Origin: JAOPZW01 sp963764585
Lineage (GTDB): Bacteria > Actinomycetota > Thermoleophilia > Solirubrobacterales > Solirubrobacteraceae
Direction: 5' to 3'
Length of the DNA: 64,000 nucleotides
Assembly (NCBI GenBank): GCA_963764585.1
Contig: CAVXTB010000016.1
Location: 230,779-294,778, forward strand
Shown: piece after piece, positions 61,932 through 64,000 of the stretch
How positions within the stretch are numbered: the stretch's first letter is position 1
Layout: the number at the start of each line of letters is the position of its first letter
The notes under the pieces: generated by a model
What the model was told of the DNA's origin: nothing
The model's database searches: none
The model's input: only the letters and a program-made list of their open reading frames with translations
Position numbers and translations under genes: made by a program

Positions 61932-63200
61932 TCAGGACGTTTCGAGAAGCTCGATGCGCCGGCGGTACGATGCCCGTTCGGCCGAGCTCCGGGAGAGCTG
62001 GATCGCGCGCTCGTAGCTCGCCCGCGCCTCGGCGGGCCGGTCGGCCCGCCGCTGCAGGTCGGCCAGGGCCGCCCAGTAGAACGGGTAGCGGGCCAGCTTC
62101 TTGTCGCCGGCGACCGCGACGAGCTGGCGGCGGCCCTCCTCGACCCCGTCGCGCTCGGCCACGGCGAGCGCCCGGTTGAGCGCCACGATCGGGCCGGGCG
62201 CCTGCGCCACGAGCAGGTCGTAGAACGCCACGATTCGGCCCCAGTCGGTCGCGCGGACCGACGGCGCCACCGCGTGCTCGCAGGCGATGCCGGCCTCGAG
62301 GTGCCACCGCGACATGCGGTCGCCCGCGGCCGACCCCGCGAGGTGCCCGAGCCCGCGCTCGATCAGCGCCCAGTCCCACCGGGTCCGATCCTGCTCCTCC
62401 AGCGGCACGAACACGCCCTCGGCGTCCAGCCGCGTCGACAGGCGGGCGATGTCGAAGCAGAACAGCGCTGCCAGGGCGGACACGTCCGGATGCGCCGTCG
62501 CGCTCGTATCGAGCAGCATCTCGGTCAGGCGCAGCGCGTCGGTGCACAGGAGCGGGCGAACGGGCTCGCGGGGGCTGCTGCCGTGGTAGCCCTCGTTGAA
62601 CAGCAGATAGAGCGCCTGCAGCACCGAGCCGCGCCGCTCCTCGAGATCGGGCAGGTGATCGACGTCGACGAGCCGGCCCAGCTCTCGAAGCCTCGCCTTG
62701 CCGCGGTGCAGCCGCCTGTCGATCGTCTGCGTGTCCACCAGGAACGCCTGGGCGATCTCCTTGGGCGACAGGCCGCAGAGCCACCGCAGGATCAGGGTGA
62801 CGTGCGTCTCCGACGTCAGTGTCGGGTCGCAGACGGCGAACATCATCGCCAGCTGGTTGGCCCGGTCGGCCGCCGGGGCCAACGCGGCGTCGATCGTGTC
62901 GGTCGCCGCGGTCAGGCTCGCCAGCTCGGGCAGCAGCGACGCGCCGCGCCGCTCGCGGCGGATGACGTCGATGGCCCGGTTGCGCGCGGCCCGGACGATC
63001 CACGCCTTCGGGTCGCGAGGCGGCCCGAACCGCCATGCGTGCATGGCGCTCACCAAGGCGTCCTGGACGACGTCCTCGGCCAGCGCGACGTTCGACGTGC
63101 CGAGGATCCGCGTCAGCGCCGCGACGAGGTGCGCGTGCTCGTTGCGGAACAGGTCCTCGATCAGCCCGATCGACGCTTGGACGTCGCGTTCGCCGCCCAC
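61932..63200 (-). CDS. ECF RNA polymerase sigma factor, ECF42 type (DUF6596 extension)
   Basis: 422 residues from GTG, six bases after the YCII stop. Region 2: ILGTSNVALAEDVVQDALVSAMHAW; region 4: LSPKEIAQAFLVDTQTIDRRLHRGK. The extension shows LYLLFNEGYHGS, PLEEQDRTRWDWALI and PIVALNRALAVAERDG. Third member of this type in the window and the most divergent one (GLSPKE and DTQTIDRRLHR in place of GLTTEQ and ATMAQRL). Downstream genes on the same strand encode DHFR-fold proteins and a DHA2 pump. Confidence 0.92.
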   Translation of the reverse strand: MGGERDVQASIGLIEDLFRNEHAHLVAALTRILGTSNVALAEDVVQDALVSAMHAWRFGPPRDPKAWIVRAARNRAIDVIRRERRGASLLPELASLTAATDTIDAALAPAADRANQLAMMFAVCDPTLTSETHVTLILRWLCGLSPKEIAQAFLVDTQTIDRRLHRGKARLRELGRLVDVDHLPDLEERRGSVLQALYLLFNEGYHGSSPREPVRPLLCTDALRLTEMLLDTSATAHPDVSALAALFCFDIARLSTRLDAEGVFVPLEEQDRTRWDWALIERGLGHLAGSAAGDRMSRWHLEAGIACEHAVAPSVRATDWGRIVAFYDLLVAQAPGPIVALNRALAVAERDGVEEGRRQLVAVAGDKKLARYPFYWAALADLQRRADRPAEARASYERAIQLSRSSAERASYRRRIELLETS

Positions 63201-63206
63201 GCCGAG

Positions 63207-63587
63207 TCACTCCTGCACGGGGCGCACCTCGACCGACCCGCCGAACTCGTAGGTCGGGCACCGGCGGGCCACCTCGACGGCGTCGTCCAGCGAGGCGGCG
63301 TCGATGATCATCGCGCCCGTCACCAGGTCCTTCGACTCCGCGTAGGGACCGTCGGTGACGACCCGCTCGTGCCCGCCCACCGCCTTACCCCCGTTGTCGA
63401 GCGCCGTGCCGACGTTGCGACGGCCCTGACGGGCGAGCTCGTCTGACCACCGGTACCACTTCTCCACGTGCGCCTGAAGCACCGACGGCGAGACGTCATC
63501 CCGCGACACCGCACCGCCGCGGAAGATCAGCATGTACCTGGCCCTCGGCTCCGCGGGCTCCGCCGTCCCGGTGGGCTCGGTCGTCAC
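63207..63587 (-). CDS. YCII-related protein (DGPY variant)
   Basis: 126 residues from a GTG (V-T-T-E-P-T-G...) or 109 from the ATG at 63533; neither has a strong ribosome site. Core: RYMLIFRGGAVSRDD, VVTDGPYAESKDLVTGAMII and YEFGGSVEVRPV. The usual DGPF is DGPY here. Partner of the ECF42 sigma factor, whose GTG lies six bases on. Confidence 0.85.
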   Translation of the reverse strand: MTTEPTGTAEPAEPRARYMLIFRGGAVSRDDVSPSVLQAHVEKWYRWSDELARQGRRNVGTALDNGGKAVGGHERVVTDGPYAESKDLVTGAMIIDAASLDDAVEVARRCPTYEFGGSVEVRPVQE

Positions 63588-64000
63588 CGACGGGAGGCTA
63601 TCTGGCCCGGGGCCGCTGATCCGGCGGGGATCGATCTCGCGGCAGACATGTCGCGCCCCCATGCAGCCGGCAGCCGAATGGACGAAACTCAAGCACCCCG
63701 TTAGCACCGGAGCGGGTGTCAGGCTCCGCGTCGCTCAAGACCCGCTCTTCGCCAAAGGCAGGGCCGCGGCGCCCGCCGTCAAGTTCCCTCTCGCATCCGA
63801 CGGAAGCAGAAGCGGCGGAGTGATTCGCGGGCCGTTTCGTCGTACCTTCGTAGGAGGACTCTCGCACCTCGTCCCGAGCGAGCATCTCGTTGGCCTCGGT
63901 GAGATGACCGCTCCCAGTGCGAAGCAACACTTTCGGGCGGTCGGAGCCGAGAGTGTTGCTTGCGCGTGAGGCTGTCGCGTAGGTATCGGGCGCGGCCACT
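63588..64000. other. Right-end stretch without a supported gene
   Basis: About 410 bases. No domain is recognised in any frame. No TGTCGA-type promoter for the YCII gene is found here. It carries the inverted repeat at 63922-63961 and may be the border of an element lying beyond the window. Confidence 0.45.
63922..63961. repeat. Perfect 10-bp inverted repeat with 20-base loop
   Basis: AAGCAACACT (63922-63931) and AGTGTTGCTT (63952-63961). The arms are AT-richer than the loop and the surroundings. Could be a terminator of an off-window gene, a terminal repeat or an operator. Confidence 0.6.

Noticed and set aside
61246..63261. Fusion of the DHA2 exporter with a long N-terminal region (frame open to 63261)
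   Set aside because: The upstream part is the antisense or shifted shadow of the sigma factor and DHFR-fold genes; the ATG at 61245 has GGAGGTC and starts the first helix region.

Overview
The window is a stretch of very GC-rich (roughly 70% by eye) chromosomal DNA from an actinobacterium. Gene content (DUF6510 and DUF5946 proteins, several ECF sigma factors with C-terminal extensions, AfsR-like regulators, NDH-2, many GTG/TTG starts and 4-base ATGA/GTGA overlaps) suggests a soil lineage such as Thermoleophilia/Solirubrobacterales. That placement is inference. There is no rRNA operon, no CRISPR array and no intact tRNA.

Region 1 (1-17.7 kb) is metabolic. It holds the end of an MMPL exporter, an epimerase behind an ECF41-type promoter, NDH-2, P5C dehydrogenase and a CocE-type hydrolase. 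A complete oligopeptide-type ABC operon follows, with a decayed Rieske oxygenase as its former last gene. Next come an S9 peptidase, a histone-deacetylase-fold amidohydrolase and a frameshifted P1 peptidase. Together these read as a peptide/amino-acid scavenging block.

Region 2 (17.6-34 kb) is regulatory. Two ECF42-type sigma factor/YCII pairs sit tail to tail around a small zinc-ribbon gene, and one faces a DHA2 efflux pump across a pair of divergent ECF42-type promoters. Two AfsR/SARP-like regulators, a translationally coupled aminotransferase-epimerase pair, VOC and NTF2-fold proteins follow. An ECF41 factor (sigJ) lies beside YceI and FMN-reductase genes. Three TGTCACA-N16-(C/T)GTC sites define a likely sigJ regulon that includes the epimerase at 1.6-2.5 kb.

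Region 3 (34-43.6 kb) opens with a junction of broken pieces: an AraC fragment, a synthase fragment, the 3' end of a tRNA and a histidine kinase tail. Beyond it lies an envelope locus: a MacB-like permease and ATPase, an adaptor with a peptidoglycan-binding domain, a lipoprotein with a duplicated Cys motif, a VanY-like peptidase and a two-component system. DHFR-fold, cysteine dioxygenase and LysR genes follow.

Region 4 (43.6-64 kb) is patchier and looks accessory. It contains a secreted protein whose front half is clearly AT-richer than its surroundings, a PLP decarboxylase, small DUF proteins, a desaturase remnant, an Mg2+ P-type ATPase and a TetR-controlled ABC-2 transporter. A tyrosine recombinase lies divergent from a TacA/TacT toxin-antitoxin pair. 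A third ECF42/YCII module follows, again with a DHA2 pump and two DHFR-fold proteins. The right edge carries a perfect 10-bp inverted repeat that I could not assign.
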